A stretch of 64,000 nt of DNA from Streptomyces acidiscabies (GTDB lineage Bacteria > Actinomycetota > Actinomycetes > Streptomycetales > Streptomycetaceae). Every line of letters begins with the position of its first letter. Position 1 is the stretch's first letter. Below the pieces are notes generated by a model. The model had not been told where the DNA came from, did no database searches, and saw only the letters and a program-made list of their open reading frames with translations. The translations under genes were made by a program, and so were the position numbers. Where the stretch lies: NCBI RefSeq assembly GCF_020010905.1, contig NZ_JAGJBY010000001.1, forward strand, positions 4,360,001 to 4,424,000. The letters are read 5' to 3'. Positions 53,164 through 61,276 of the stretch are shown here, piece by piece.

Positions 53164-53652
53164 ATGGAACAAGAGGTGCGGTGGTTGACGGCGGAAGAGC
53201 AGCAGGCGTGGCGCGGCTTCATCCGCCTCCAGGACCGGCTCCGGGGGCACCTGACGCGCCAGCTCCAGACGGAGGCGAACGTCTCGGCCGCCGACTTCTC
53301 GGTCCTCGTCGAACTGACCGACCTTCCCGACGGGCGTCGGCGCATCCTGGACCTCGCCCGCGCGCTGGAGTGGGAGAAGAGCCGGATGTCCCACCACATC
53401 GCGCGCATGGTCAAACGCGGGCTCGTGATGCGCGACGAGTGCCTCGAAGACGGGCGGGGCGCGTTCGTGGTGATCACGGACGAGGGGCGCCGGATGATCG
53501 AGGCCGCCGCTCCCCGGCACGTGGAGGCGGTGCGCGGGCTGTTCCTCGACCATGTGACACCGGCCGAGCTGCGGGTGATCGCCGAGGTGTCGGAACGGGT
53601 CGTGAGGAAGATCGACGAGGCGCCGGAGTGCCCCACCGCGGAGGCGGACTGA
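53164..53652 (+). CDS. MarR family transcriptional regulator
   Basis: A 162-residue winged-helix protein. The HTH is at about 57-90 (RRILDLARALEWEKSRMSHH) and the wing carries RDECLEDGRGAFVVI. A TACACT box ends 7 nt upstream of ATG 53164 with no ribosome site, so the mRNA is probably leaderless. Palindromes of one type precede the next three transcription units, making this the best candidate for their regulator. It also diverges from the exporter. Confidence 0.9.
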   Translation: MEQEVRWLTAEEQQAWRGFIRLQDRLRGHLTRQLQTEANVSAADFSVLVELTDLPDGRRRILDLARALEWEKSRMSHHIARMVKRGLVMRDECLEDGRGAFVVITDEGRRMIEAAAPRHVEAVRGLFLDHVTPAELRVIAEVSERVVRKIDEAPECPTAEAD

Positions 53653-53695
53653 GGCTCGGGCGGCGCTGTCCCGCGCGGCACCCTCGTGGCATGAT

Positions 53696-53711
53696 AGTTG
53701 ACATGCCAACT
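53696..53711. promoter_or_regulatory. MarR-regulon palindrome upstream of the pirin gene
   Basis: AGTTGACATGCCAACT has near-perfect symmetry over 16 bp and lies 23 bp upstream of the GTG at 53735. It shares the GTTGACA...CAAC core with the sites at 55177-55190, 56824-56837 and 56856-56869. Confidence 0.65.
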
Positions 53712-53734
53712 AAAGCTTGTGGGAGGTGGCCCCG

Positions 53735-55051
53735 GTGAGCAACGTCGAGACCGACCCCGAGGCGCTGAAGTGCGGCGGCGACTCCCCACCGGACACCGTC
53801 GACGTCCTGACACCCCGCGAGGTCCCCCTGGGCGGCCCCCGCTCCCTCTCCGTACGGCGCACGCTCCCGCAGCGCGCCCGCACCCTGATCGGCGCCTTCT
53901 GCTTCGCCGACCACTACGGCCCCACCGAGGTCGCCGGGCGCGGCGGCATGGACGTCGCCCCGCACCCCCACACCGGCCTCCAGACCGTGAGCTGGCTGTT
54001 CAGCGGCGAGATCGAGCACCGCGACAGCCTCGGCACCCACGCCCTGATCCGCCCCGGCGAGCTGAACCTCATGACCGGCGGCCATGGCATCTGCCACTCG
54101 GAGGTCACCACCCCGGCGACCACCCTCGTGCACGGCGTCCAGCTCTGGCTCGCGCTGCCCGGTGAACACCGCTCGGCCGCCCGGGACTTCCAGCACCACG
54201 TCCCCGACCCGGTCCACCTCGACGGCGCCGAACTCCGCGTCTTCCTCGGCACCCTCGCCGGCAGCGCCTCCCCGGTGCGCACCTTCACTCCGCTCCTCGG
54301 CGCGGAACTCGTCCTCGCCCCGCACGCCGAGGTCACCTTGGCCGTCGACCCGTCCTTCGAGCACGGCGTCCTGGTCGACACCGGGACCGTCCGCCTCGCC
54401 ACGACCACCTTGCGGCGCGCGGAACTCGGGTACGTCCCCTGCGGTGCCGGGACCCTGACGCTGGCCAACGAGTCCGGCGAACCGGCCCGCACGATCCTCC
54501 TCGGCGGCACCCCCTTCGGGGAGGAGATCGTCATGTGGTGGAACTTCGTCGGCCGCTCCCACGAGGACATCGTCCGCGCCCGCGAGGAGTGGGAGGCCGA
54601 GGGCGACCGCTTCGGTGCCGTGACCGGCTACCCCGGCGCCCGCCTCCCCGCCCCCGCCCTGCCCAACGCCGTCATCCGCCCGCGCGGCAACCCCACGAAA
54701 GGCCCCGAGATGAGTGAGTCCCCGCTGGTCAGGCGCGTCGACGCCGAGGAGCTGTACGAGATCGTGGTGGACGGCCGGCGCGCCGGTCTCACCGCCTACC
54801 GCGACCGGGGCGAGCAGCGCGTCTTCTTCCACACCGAGGTGGGCGAGGAGTACGGCGGGCAGGGGCTGGCGGCGCGGCTCGTGCTGGACGCCCTCACCGA
54901 CGTACGCGCCTCGGGGAAGCGGATCGTGCCGATCTGCCCGTACGTCGCGGGGTATCTGGAGCGGCACGACGGGTTCGCGGACCTCGTCGATCCCGTGACG
55001 CCCGAGGTGCGGGGGTGGCTGAAGGAGCGGCTCGGGAGCGGGGCGGAGTAG
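53735..55051 (+). CDS. Pirin domain fused to a Yjdj-type GNAT domain
   Basis: A 438-residue protein. Residues 20-310 are a pirin-like bicupin; the metal ligands are His77, His79 (PHPHTG), His121 and Glu123 (GICHSE). Residues 326-438 form a short GNAT domain of the Yjdj type (GEEYGGQGLAARLVLDALTD). The join is at an in-frame ATG (54710) preceded by AAAGG, so the GNAT may also be made separately. Pirins can act as quercetinases or as cofactors, and Yjdj GNATs are uncharacterised. GTG 53735 follows GGGAGGTG. Confidence 0.85.
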   Translation: MSNVETDPEALKCGGDSPPDTVDVLTPREVPLGGPRSLSVRRTLPQRARTLIGAFCFADHYGPTEVAGRGGMDVAPHPHTGLQTVSWLFSGEIEHRDSLGTHALIRPGELNLMTGGHGICHSEVTTPATTLVHGVQLWLALPGEHRSAARDFQHHVPDPVHLDGAELRVFLGTLAGSASPVRTFTPLLGAELVLAPHAEVTLAVDPSFEHGVLVDTGTVRLATTTLRRAELGYVPCGAGTLTLANESGEPARTILLGGTPFGEEIVMWWNFVGRSHEDIVRAREEWEAEGDRFGAVTGYPGARLPAPALPNAVIRPRGNPTKGPEMSESPLVRRVDAEELYEIVVDGRRAGLTAYRDRGEQRVFFHTEVGEEYGGQGLAARLVLDALTDVRASGKRIVPICPYVAGYLERHDGFADLVDPVTPEVRGWLKERLGSGAE

Positions 55052-55074
55052 GGCCGCGAGGGCCGGGGCGGGGT

Positions 55075-55162
55075 GCGCGGCCGGGGTGCCGGAATAGGGC
55101 GCGGCCAAGGTGCCGGAATGGAGCGCTGCCGGGGCGCCGGAATAGGGCGCGGCCGGGGTGCG
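55075..55162. repeat. 24-bp tandem repeat, 3.7 copies
   Basis: Units start at 55075, 55099, 55123 and 55147 (the last partial). Each contains GCGCGGCCGGGGTGCCGGAA or a close variant with a few substitutions. It fills the gap between the pirin-GNAT stop and the palindrome in front of the LLM gene. Confidence 0.8.
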
Positions 55163-55176
55163 TTCTTCCCGTCGGA

Positions 55177-55190
55177 GTTGACACATCAAC
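55177..55190. promoter_or_regulatory. MarR-regulon palindrome upstream of the LLM gene
   Basis: GTTGACACATCAAC, with GTTGA/TCAAC arms around four bases, lies 20 bp upstream of the ATG at 55211. Its exact reverse complement occurs at 56856-56869. Confidence 0.7.
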
Positions 55191-55210
55191 CAGATGGGAG
55201 GCCGAGGGCG

Positions 55211-56284
55211 ATGCAGTTCGGCATCTTCACCGTCGGCGACGTGAGCACGGACCCGGCCACGGGACGCACCCCGACCGAGCACGAGCGGATCAAGGCGATG
55301 ACCGCCCTGGCGCTCAAGGCCGAGGAGGTCGGACTCGACGTCTTCGCGACCGGCGAGCACCACAACCGGCCCTTCGTCCCGTCCTCGCCGACCACCCTGC
55401 TCGGCTACATCGCCGCGCGCACCGAGCGGCTGATCCTCTCCACCTCCACCACGCTGATCACCACCAACGACCCGGTGAAGATCGCCGAGGACTACGCGAT
55501 GCTCCAGCACCTCGCGGACGGCCGCGTCGACCTCATGATGGGCCGCGGCAACACCGGGCCCGTCTACCCCTGGTTCGGCAAGGACATCCGCGACGGCATC
55601 GACCTCGCGATCGAGAACTACGCCCTGCTGCGCCGCCTGTGGCGCGAGGACACCGTCGACTGGGAGGGCAGGTTCCGTACGCCGCTCCAGGGTTTCACCT
55701 CCACCCCGCGCCCGCTCGACGGCGTACCCCTGTTTGTCTGGCACGGCTCCATCCGGTCGCCGGAGATCGCCGAGCAGGCCGCGTACTACGGTGACGGGTT
55801 CTTCCACAACAACATCTTCTGGCCGGCCGACCACACCAAACGGATGGTCGACCTGTACCGGCAGCGGTACGCCCACTACGGACACGGCACGCCGGAACAG
55901 GCGATCGTCGGACTCGGCGGACAGGTCTACATGCGGGCCAACTCCCAGGACGCGATCCGGGAGTTCCGGCCCGTGTTCGACCACTCGCCGGTCATGGGCG
56001 GCGGGCTCCCGCTGGAGGACTACATGGCGCAGACACCGCTGACCGTCGGTACGCCGGACCAGGTGATCGAGAAGACGCTCACCTTCCGGGAGTACGCCGG
56101 GGACTACCAGCGCCAGCTGTTCAACGTGGACGGCGGCGGCATCCCCCTGGAGACCGCGCTGGAACAGGTCGAGATGCTCGGGGAACTGGTCGTACCCGTA
56201 CTCCGCGAAGAGTTCGCCGCCCGGCGCCCGGCGGGGGTGCCGGACGCGCCGCCCACCCACGGTTCGCCGCTCGCGACCCGCTGA
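55211..56284 (+). CDS. LLM class flavin-dependent oxidoreductase (luciferase-like)
   Basis: A 357-residue bacterial-luciferase-fold enzyme that uses reduced FMN supplied by a reductase. Features are MQFGIFTVGD at strand 1, FATGEHHNRPFVPSSP, LSTSTTLITTNDPVKIAEDY (typical strand 4-helix 4) and MMGRGNTGPVYPWFG. ATG 55211 matches the family start. The substrate is unknown. It lies in the palindrome-marked regulon with the pirin fusion, suggesting a shared oxidative pathway. Confidence 0.92.
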   Translation: MQFGIFTVGDVSTDPATGRTPTEHERIKAMTALALKAEEVGLDVFATGEHHNRPFVPSSPTTLLGYIAARTERLILSTSTTLITTNDPVKIAEDYAMLQHLADGRVDLMMGRGNTGPVYPWFGKDIRDGIDLAIENYALLRRLWREDTVDWEGRFRTPLQGFTSTPRPLDGVPLFVWHGSIRSPEIAEQAAYYGDGFFHNNIFWPADHTKRMVDLYRQRYAHYGHGTPEQAIVGLGGQVYMRANSQDAIREFRPVFDHSPVMGGGLPLEDYMAQTPLTVGTPDQVIEKTLTFREYAGDYQRQLFNVDGGGIPLETALEQVEMLGELVVPVLREEFAARRPAGVPDAPPTHGSPLATR

Positions 56285-56308
56285 CGCAGATCCGATAAGG
56301 AGACCACC

Positions 56309-56725
56309 ATGACCGCCGAGTTCAACGCCGGCGTCGCCCCCGACCGCTGGGCCAGCGCCCTGCACCTCTTCGACGACGGCCCCGGCGCCGTCCGCGAGGA
56401 GACCCCCGGCGAACTGTGGGAGCGGGCCGGGCTGCTCTTCGAGGCGAAGGACTACATCGGCGCCGCGAAGCTCCTGGCCCGCGTGACCGAGGAGTTCCCG
56501 GAGCAGACCGCGCCCCGCCTGCTGCTGGCGCGCGCCTACTACCACTCCGCCCAACTCGGCCGAGCCGAGGAGCAGTTGCGGATCGTCGTGGAGCGCGACC
56601 CGGTCGAGCACTACGCCCACCTCATGCTGGGCCGCACGCTGGAACGGCAGGGCCGGGAGGCCGAGGCGGCGCCGTGGCTGCGAATGGCCGGGGCGTTCTC
56701 GGGGGAGTTCCCGCAGGACGCGTGA
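56309..56725 (+). CDS. Tetratricopeptide repeat protein
   Basis: A 138-residue protein with three TPR-like helix pairs at about residues 33-130 (ELWERAGLLFEAKDYIGAAK, PRLLLARAYYHSAQLGRAEE, AHLMLGRTLERQGREAEAAP). It has no signal or catalytic motif and probably mediates protein contacts. It lies 24 bp after the LLM gene with a GGAG site, so it is likely in the same transcript. Confidence 0.87.
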   Translation: MTAEFNAGVAPDRWASALHLFDDGPGAVREETPGELWERAGLLFEAKDYIGAAKLLARVTEEFPEQTAPRLLLARAYYHSAQLGRAEEQLRIVVERDPVEHYAHLMLGRTLERQGREAEAAPWLRMAGAFSGEFPQDA

Positions 56726-56823
56726 GCGGGTGAGGGGACGTAGGGGCGGGGGTGTCCGTGGCGGTGCTGCGGGCGCCCCCGCTTTCTGCGTTGCCCGGCG
56801 GGGAATGTTCCGCGCCGGGGCTT

Positions 56824-56837
56824 GTTGACATCTCAAG
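56824..56837. promoter_or_regulatory. Degenerate MarR-regulon palindrome
   Basis: GTTGACATCTCAAG matches GTTGACACATCAAC at 11 of 14 positions, 32 bp upstream of the better copy at 56856. Paired sites at this spacing would sit on the same DNA face. Confidence 0.45.
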
Positions 56838-56855
56838 GGGGCGAGATGGAAGGCG

Positions 56856-56869
56856 GTTGATGTGTCAAC
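56856..56869. promoter_or_regulatory. MarR-regulon palindrome upstream of the membrane-protein gene
   Basis: GTTGATGTGTCAAC is the exact reverse complement of the site at 55177-55190. It lies 53 bp before a short leader frame and 97 bp before the membrane-protein start at 56966. Confidence 0.65.
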
Positions 56870-56921
56870 AGCTCCGGACGGCCGGACACCGCAGTACGGC
56901 CGGTGGGAACAGGAGACTGCC

Positions 56922-56969
56922 GTGAAGGACGACTGTCCCGGCACCATGGCCGAGGGAACGGTCCGGTGA
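56922..56969 (+). CDS. Possible 15-residue leader peptide
   Basis: GTG 56922 follows AGGAGA and opens a frame of 15 codons (MKDDCPGTMAEGTVR) that stops at TGA 56967-56969, overlapping the GTG of the membrane-protein gene (GTGA). It may be a translational leader coupling the downstream gene. Real translation is unproven. Confidence 0.4.
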   Translation: MKDDCPGTMAEGTVR

Positions 56970-57505
56970 GCACACCGGCCATACGCGGCCACCACCTCGA
57001 CTGGCGCCTCGTCGCCGGCGGTACGGCCCTCGCCACCGCCGCCACGTACGCCGCCCTCGCACTCCACGACGACGCGGTACGCCTCGCCTCCGACGCCGAT
57101 GGTTTCGTCCGCTGGCCCGCGACCGCGCTGACCCTCCTGTGGCTGGCCCGCCACGACCAGAACCGCTACGCACGCGGCGCCGTCGCCCTCCTGCTGACCG
57201 GCGCCGGCGGCTTCGCCGTCCTCGTCGCCCGGCACGGCGTACCCGCCCACGAGACCTCCCTCGTCCAGGACTACCTGGACCTCCCCGGCACCGCCGCGAG
57301 CTGGTACGTCCTCATGGCGCTGGCCCTGGCGGGCGGGGCGAAACACTCCCTGACGCGCGCTGGAGCGCTGCTCGGCGCGGCGGTCGTCGGCGGCGGAGCT
57401 GTCCTCACGGCCGACGACCACCTCCTCGTCGCCCTCCTCGCCGTGGCACTGCCCGGCGCGGCCTGGGCACTGACCGGAAGCGTGCCGCTGCGCCGATCCG
57501 GCTGA
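56966..57505 (+). CDS. Small membrane protein
   Basis: A 179-residue protein with four or five predicted membrane segments (LVAGGTALATAATYAALAL, ATALTLLWLAR, GAVALLLTGAGGFAVLV, ASWYVLMALALAG and a C-terminal pair). No known transporter motif is seen. GTG 56966 is chosen because it overlaps the leader stop; an upstream in-frame start at 56903 lacks support. It is preceded by two copies of the MarR-regulon palindrome. Confidence 0.75.
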   Translation: MSTPAIRGHHLDWRLVAGGTALATAATYAALALHDDAVRLASDADGFVRWPATALTLLWLARHDQNRYARGAVALLLTGAGGFAVLVARHGVPAHETSLVQDYLDLPGTAASWYVLMALALAGGAKHSLTRAGALLGAAVVGGGAVLTADDHLLVALLAVALPGAAWALTGSVPLRRSG

Positions 57506-57712
57506 ACGGGCTGCCTGCTCAGGGCTGTGCAGCGGGCTGCCCGGCGGGTTGCTGTGCGACCTGGCTGAGATGGCCGCCTGAGCGTGCTGCTGGGCGGGCC
57601 GAATGAGAGGGCTGCTGGGCGTGCTGTTGGGCGGGCGACCACCCGGCTTGGCGCGCAGACCGATGTTCGTACATCCGCATTCGTTCATTCGCATTCGCTG
57701 GAGGGGACACCC

Positions 57713-58997
57713 ATGGGATTCGAAGGCACGGAACTGGCCGTCGTACCGCTCGACTCCGAACAGGCGCGGCACCCGGCCGTCACGGGCGTGAAGGCCGCCG
57801 ACCTGGCACGGGCTGCCGCCGCGGGCCTCCCCACGCTGCCGGGGTTCGTCCTCGTACCGGTCGACCGCGCACCCGACGCACCGATCGGCGAGTACTCCGT
57901 ACGAGCCCTCTGGCACGAACTCCGCGGTGACCGGATCCCCCTGGTCGTCCGGTCGTCCTCCGCGTACGAGGACACCGAGGACTCCTCCCTGGCCGACCGC
58001 ATCGAGTCCGTGCCCGACGTCCGAGGCTGGGAGCAGTTCAAGGCCGCCGTCGGCACCGTCCTCGACTCCGCGCGCGGAGTACGGCCCCCGCAGCCACCGG
58101 AGGGCGACGGGATAGCCGTCCTCGTGCAACCCATGCTGACCTCGTCCGTCGGCGGAGTGCTGTCCGGCGCCGACCCCGTCGAGGGACGTACCGACCACAT
58201 CCTCGTCAGCGCCGTACGCGGCGGCCCCGACCAACTTGTCGACGGCAACACCCAGCGCGTGCGCTACCGGCTGACCCGCATGGCCCGCCTCGTCCGTACC
58301 GAACCACCTGGCGAGCGGATCCTCTCCCACCGGCAGCGGGCCCGGCTCGTGCAGCTCGCGAAGAAGGCCGAGCGGGTCTTCGGCGGGCCGCAGGACATGG
58401 AGTTCGGGTTCGACGCCCACGGGAAGCTGTGGCTGCTCCAGGCCCGACCGATCACCGCGACAGCCGCCCGGCCCGCCCCCGGCGCGCGACTCCTGGACCC
58501 CGGACCGGTCACCGAGCCCCTGCCCGGCGTCCTCCAGCCGCTGGAGTAGGACCTCTGGGCGGAACCCATGTCCCGCAGGCTTGCCCCTTGCGCTCGACAT
58601 CGCGGACGCTGCGTCCCGGCGCCGGCTGTGGTGGCTGCTCGCCGTCACGACCGTTAGGGCTTCTGGGTCGGACCCATGTCCCACGGGCTTGCCCCTCGCG
58701 CTCGGCATCGTGGGCGCCGCGTCCCGGCGCCGGCTGCGGCGGCTGTCCGCCGTCACGACCGCACGGGGGTGGGCCACCGCCGATCCGTGGCTGCTCGGCG
58801 CGGTGCCGTCCGCGCATCCCGTGCTCGACTTCATCGTCCCGGCGCCGGGTGCCCGGCGGGCGGGGGTCGCGTGGCGGGTGGGGCGGTTGCGGTCCGCGCT
58901 GCCGCTGCTCGCCGTGGACCTGACGGCCGACGCCGACAGGCAGCTCGTCGACTTCCCGCCGCCCCGCGAGATGTTCGGCGGGCAGCTCGTCACGTGA
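57713..58997 (+). pseudogene. Broken PEP/pyruvate-binding domain gene
   Basis: The first frame (57713-58549, 278 codons) encodes the N-terminal PEP synthase-like ATP-grasp region: PLVVRSSSAYEDTEDSSLAD, VLVQPMLTSSVGGVLSGADP and MEFGFDAHGKLWLLQARPIT. It ends at TAG 58547. Immediately afterwards the sequence in frame reads DLWAEPMSR, then a shift to the frame open at 58581-58997 gives LPLALDIADAASRRRL and continues as the next conserved-looking segment to TGA 58995. A stop plus a frameshift, and the absence of the central His domain and the PEP-binding domain, indicate decay. ATG 57713 follows GGAGGGG. Confidence 0.75.
58554..58761. repeat. Imperfect tandem duplication inside the broken gene
   Basis: About 100 bp at 58554-58653 is repeated at 58662-58761 with period 108 bp and roughly 80-85% identity by eye. 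The period is a multiple of three, so it keeps frame: LPLALDIADAASRRRLWWLL and LPLALGIVGAASRRRLRRLS are the two protein copies. Confidence 0.75.
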
Positions 58998-59065
58998 CCG
59001 TCGAGGAGCAACCGGCGCCGCCGGCAACGGAATTGGAGAAGCTCCTCGACCGAGGGATGGCATAG
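58994..59065 (+). CDS. Possible 23-residue remnant or small ORF
   Basis: GTG 58994 overlaps the stop of the broken gene and opens 23 codons (VTVEEQPAPPATELEKLLDR and three more) before TAG 59063-59065. It may be a leftover of a following gene lost by deletion. No ribosome site is convincing. Confidence 0.3.
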   Translation: MTVEEQPAPPATELEKLLDRGMA

Positions 59066-59111
59066 TGATCTCCCGGTGTTGATGTCCCGGCGCGCGAGCG
59101 GAGAGTCACGG

Positions 59112-60269
59112 ATGCCGATCGGACTAGTCGCGCTGGCCCTCGGCGGGTTCGGCATCGGGCTCACCGAGTTCCTCATCGCGGGACTGCTGCCACAGGTCGC
59201 GGCCGACTTCGCGGTGTCCGAGGCCGCTGCCGGCCGGCTGATCTCCGGGTACGCGCTGAGCGTCGCGGTCGGGGCGATCGCGTTGACCGCGGCTACGGCC
59301 CGGCTCCCCCGCAAACAGGTCCTCGTCGGCCTGGTGGCCCTGTTCGTCATCGGCAATCTCCTCTCCGCTGTAGCTTCCGACTACTGGGTGATGATGCTGG
59401 GCCGCATCGTCGCGGCCCTGTGCCACGGTTCCTTCTTCGGCATCGGTTCGCTCGTCGCCACCGCCCTCGTCGTACCGGAGAAGAAGTCCCAGGCCGTCGC
59501 GGTGATGTTCGCCGGTCTCACCGTCGCCAACGTGCTCGGCGTGCCGTTCGGGGCGCTCGTCGGTGAACGGTGGGGCTGGCGCGCCGCGTTCTGGGCGGTC
59601 ACCGTGATCGGCGTCCTCGCGCTGGCCGGCATCGCCGCCCTCGTCCCGGCCACGGCGTCGCCGACCGCTTCACAGGGTCTGCGTGAACAGTTCCTCGCGT
59701 TCCGCTCCTCTCAGGTCTGGCTCACTCTGGCCGCCACCGCGCTGAGCTACGGCGGCATGTTCGGCGCGTTCAGCTATATCGCGTACACCTTCACCGAGGT
59801 CGGCGGCTTCTCCTCGGCGGACGTCGCCTGGCTGCTCATGGTGTACGGGGTCGGTCTGGTCGTCGGGAATCTGGTGGGCGGTCGCGCGGCCGACCGGGAT
59901 CGGGACCGGGCGTTGGTGTGGGCGCTGGCGGGACTCGCGGTGACGTTGGCGGTGTTCGGGGCGCTGGCGGGGAGCGAGGGGGCCTCGGTGGTGCTGGTGT
60001 TCCTGATGGGGGTGACCGGGTTCGCGAGCGTGCCGGGGATGATCACCCGGGTCACGGATCAGGCGGGCGGGGCGGCGCTGGCCGCGAGTGCGAATGTGTC
60101 GGCCTCCAATGTGGGGAACGCGTTGGGGGCTTGGCTGGGGGGTGTGGCGATCTCGGTCGGCTTGGGCTATCGGTCACCTCTCTTTGTGGGGGCGGGGATT
60201 GTGATGGTGGGGCTTGGGGTGATGGTGGTCGCGGCTCGTACGGAGAAGGTGGTTGCGGTGCGGGATTGA
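59112..60269 (+). CDS. MFS transporter, arabinose/chloramphenicol exporter (AraJ/Cmx) type
   Basis: A 385-residue protein with 12 membrane helices. The start GLVALALGGFGIGLTEFLIA, the MLGRIVAALCHGSFFGIGS helix and the GVPFGALVGERWGWRAAFW motif are typical of DHA1-type exporters related to chloramphenicol and arabinose efflux. ATG 59112 follows GGAGAG. It may export drugs or sugars; the substrate is not clear. A terminator follows at 60468. Confidence 0.9.
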   Translation: MPIGLVALALGGFGIGLTEFLIAGLLPQVAADFAVSEAAAGRLISGYALSVAVGAIALTAATARLPRKQVLVGLVALFVIGNLLSAVASDYWVMMLGRIVAALCHGSFFGIGSLVATALVVPEKKSQAVAVMFAGLTVANVLGVPFGALVGERWGWRAAFWAVTVIGVLALAGIAALVPATASPTASQGLREQFLAFRSSQVWLTLAATALSYGGMFGAFSYIAYTFTEVGGFSSADVAWLLMVYGVGLVVGNLVGGRAADRDRDRALVWALAGLAVTLAVFGALAGSEGASVVLVFLMGVTGFASVPGMITRVTDQAGGAALAASANVSASNVGNALGAWLGGVAISVGLGYRSPLFVGAGIVMVGLGVMVVAARTEKVVAVRD

Positions 60270-60613
60270 GGTGGGTGAGGTTGGGGGGCCAGAGGGGCTG
60301 AGTGGTGGGTGAGGTCGAGGGGTGAGGGGCTGAGCGGCGGGTGAGTTGGGGGAGTGAGGGGCGAGTTGATGGGGCGGGGTGGTTCTGCGGTTGCTGGGCC
60401 TCGGCCTCGTCGGCGGCTTGCCCCCATTCTGGCCCGGCTCTCCGCTCCGCCGCCTCGGCCGAACGGCCGACCCCGTTCGGGTGACGGGGCGGTTTTTGCG
60501 GTGGGAGTACTGGCCGAACGGCCGAGGCGGCGGCGGCCCGGTTTCCGCGAAGGTTGATCCACGACGGCAGGGCCGACAGAGGCCACGCCGGAACCAGTGG
60601 AGGAGCACCTCTC
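60270..60613. other. Intergenic region with G-rich low complexity and inverted repeats
   Basis: The first 100 bp are GGTGAG/GGGG-rich low-complexity sequence. GGCCGAACGGCCGA occurs twice (60457-60470 and 60512-60525). CCGCCGCCTCGGCC (60447-60460) and its exact complement GGCCGAGGCGGCGG (60520-60533) flank a terminator hairpin. No gene is seen. Confidence 0.65.
60468..60497 (+). terminator. Rho-independent terminator
   Basis: CCCCGT (60471-60476) pairs with ACGGGG (60484-60489) around a 7-nt loop, followed after 3 bp by TTTTT (60493-60497). It likely ends the MFS transcript from 59112. Confidence 0.65.
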
Positions 60614-61276
60614 ATGCGACACAACCAACGGCTCGCCCTCGCCGCCGGCATTGGCCTCGCCGCGGCCTGCGCCATCCCCGCCGGTTCCGCTCACGCGATC
60701 AGCGGAGGTAGGGAGGCCTCGTCCGCGCCGTGGGCCGTGCAGGTCTACAGCAACGGACGGTTCGCTTGTACCGGAACGATGCTGACGGACCGTTGGGTGC
60801 TCACCGCATACCACTGCTACAACGACGAGCCGGGAAAGATGACGGTCCGCGTCGGAGACACCCGTATCGGCCACGGCACGAAAGCGGAAGTCACCGCCAT
60901 CCGGTACCTGGCCGACACGGACGGCCTGGACGACGTGGCCCTCTTCCACCTCGCGAAGCCGGTCAAGGCGCCGCACATACAGCTGGCGAAGACGGACCCG
61001 CCCAAGGGAGCGGTCGTCGGCATCTACGGTTACGGCAGCTTCGGCCCCCACCCGAAGAATCTCCGCAAGGCCACGAACCGCGTGACCTCCGTCAAGCACG
61101 ACGACATCATCGGCCGCGCGATCTGGACGAAGAAACTGACGGGAGACAGCGAGCCGGGCGACTCGGGAGGCCCGGCGTTCTACAAGGGCAAGCAGGTGGG
61201 GGTGCTGTTCGGCCCGAACGAGTACAGCAGTGTGGCGTCGCACCGGAGCTGGATAAGGAGCGTCACGGGGGTGTGA
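60614..61276 (+). CDS. Secreted trypsin-like serine protease (S1)
   Basis: A 220-residue exported protease. The Sec signal ends at SAHA, and the mature start is ISGG, a variant of the IVGG activation site with no pro-region, so it may be active at once. The triad is His67 (LTAYHC), Asp in LDDVALFHL (about residue 107) and Ser184 (GDSGGP). Two cysteines flank the active site. ATG 60614 follows AGGAG. It overlaps the convergent TetR gene by 14 bp. Confidence 0.92.
   Translation: MRHNQRLALAAGIGLAAACAIPAGSAHAISGGREASSAPWAVQVYSNGRFACTGTMLTDRWVLTAYHCYNDEPGKMTVRVGDTRIGHGTKAEVTAIRYLADTDGLDDVALFHLAKPVKAPHIQLAKTDPPKGAVVGIYGYGSFGPHPKNLRKATNRVTSVKHDDIIGRAIWTKKLTGDSEPGDSGGPAFYKGKQVGVLFGPNEYSSVASHRSWIRSVTGV

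Noticed and set aside
53474..59356. Minus-strand frame of almost 2000 codons
   Set aside because: It runs opposite several well-supported plus-strand genes, has no domain signature and a composition typical of a high-GC shadow frame.
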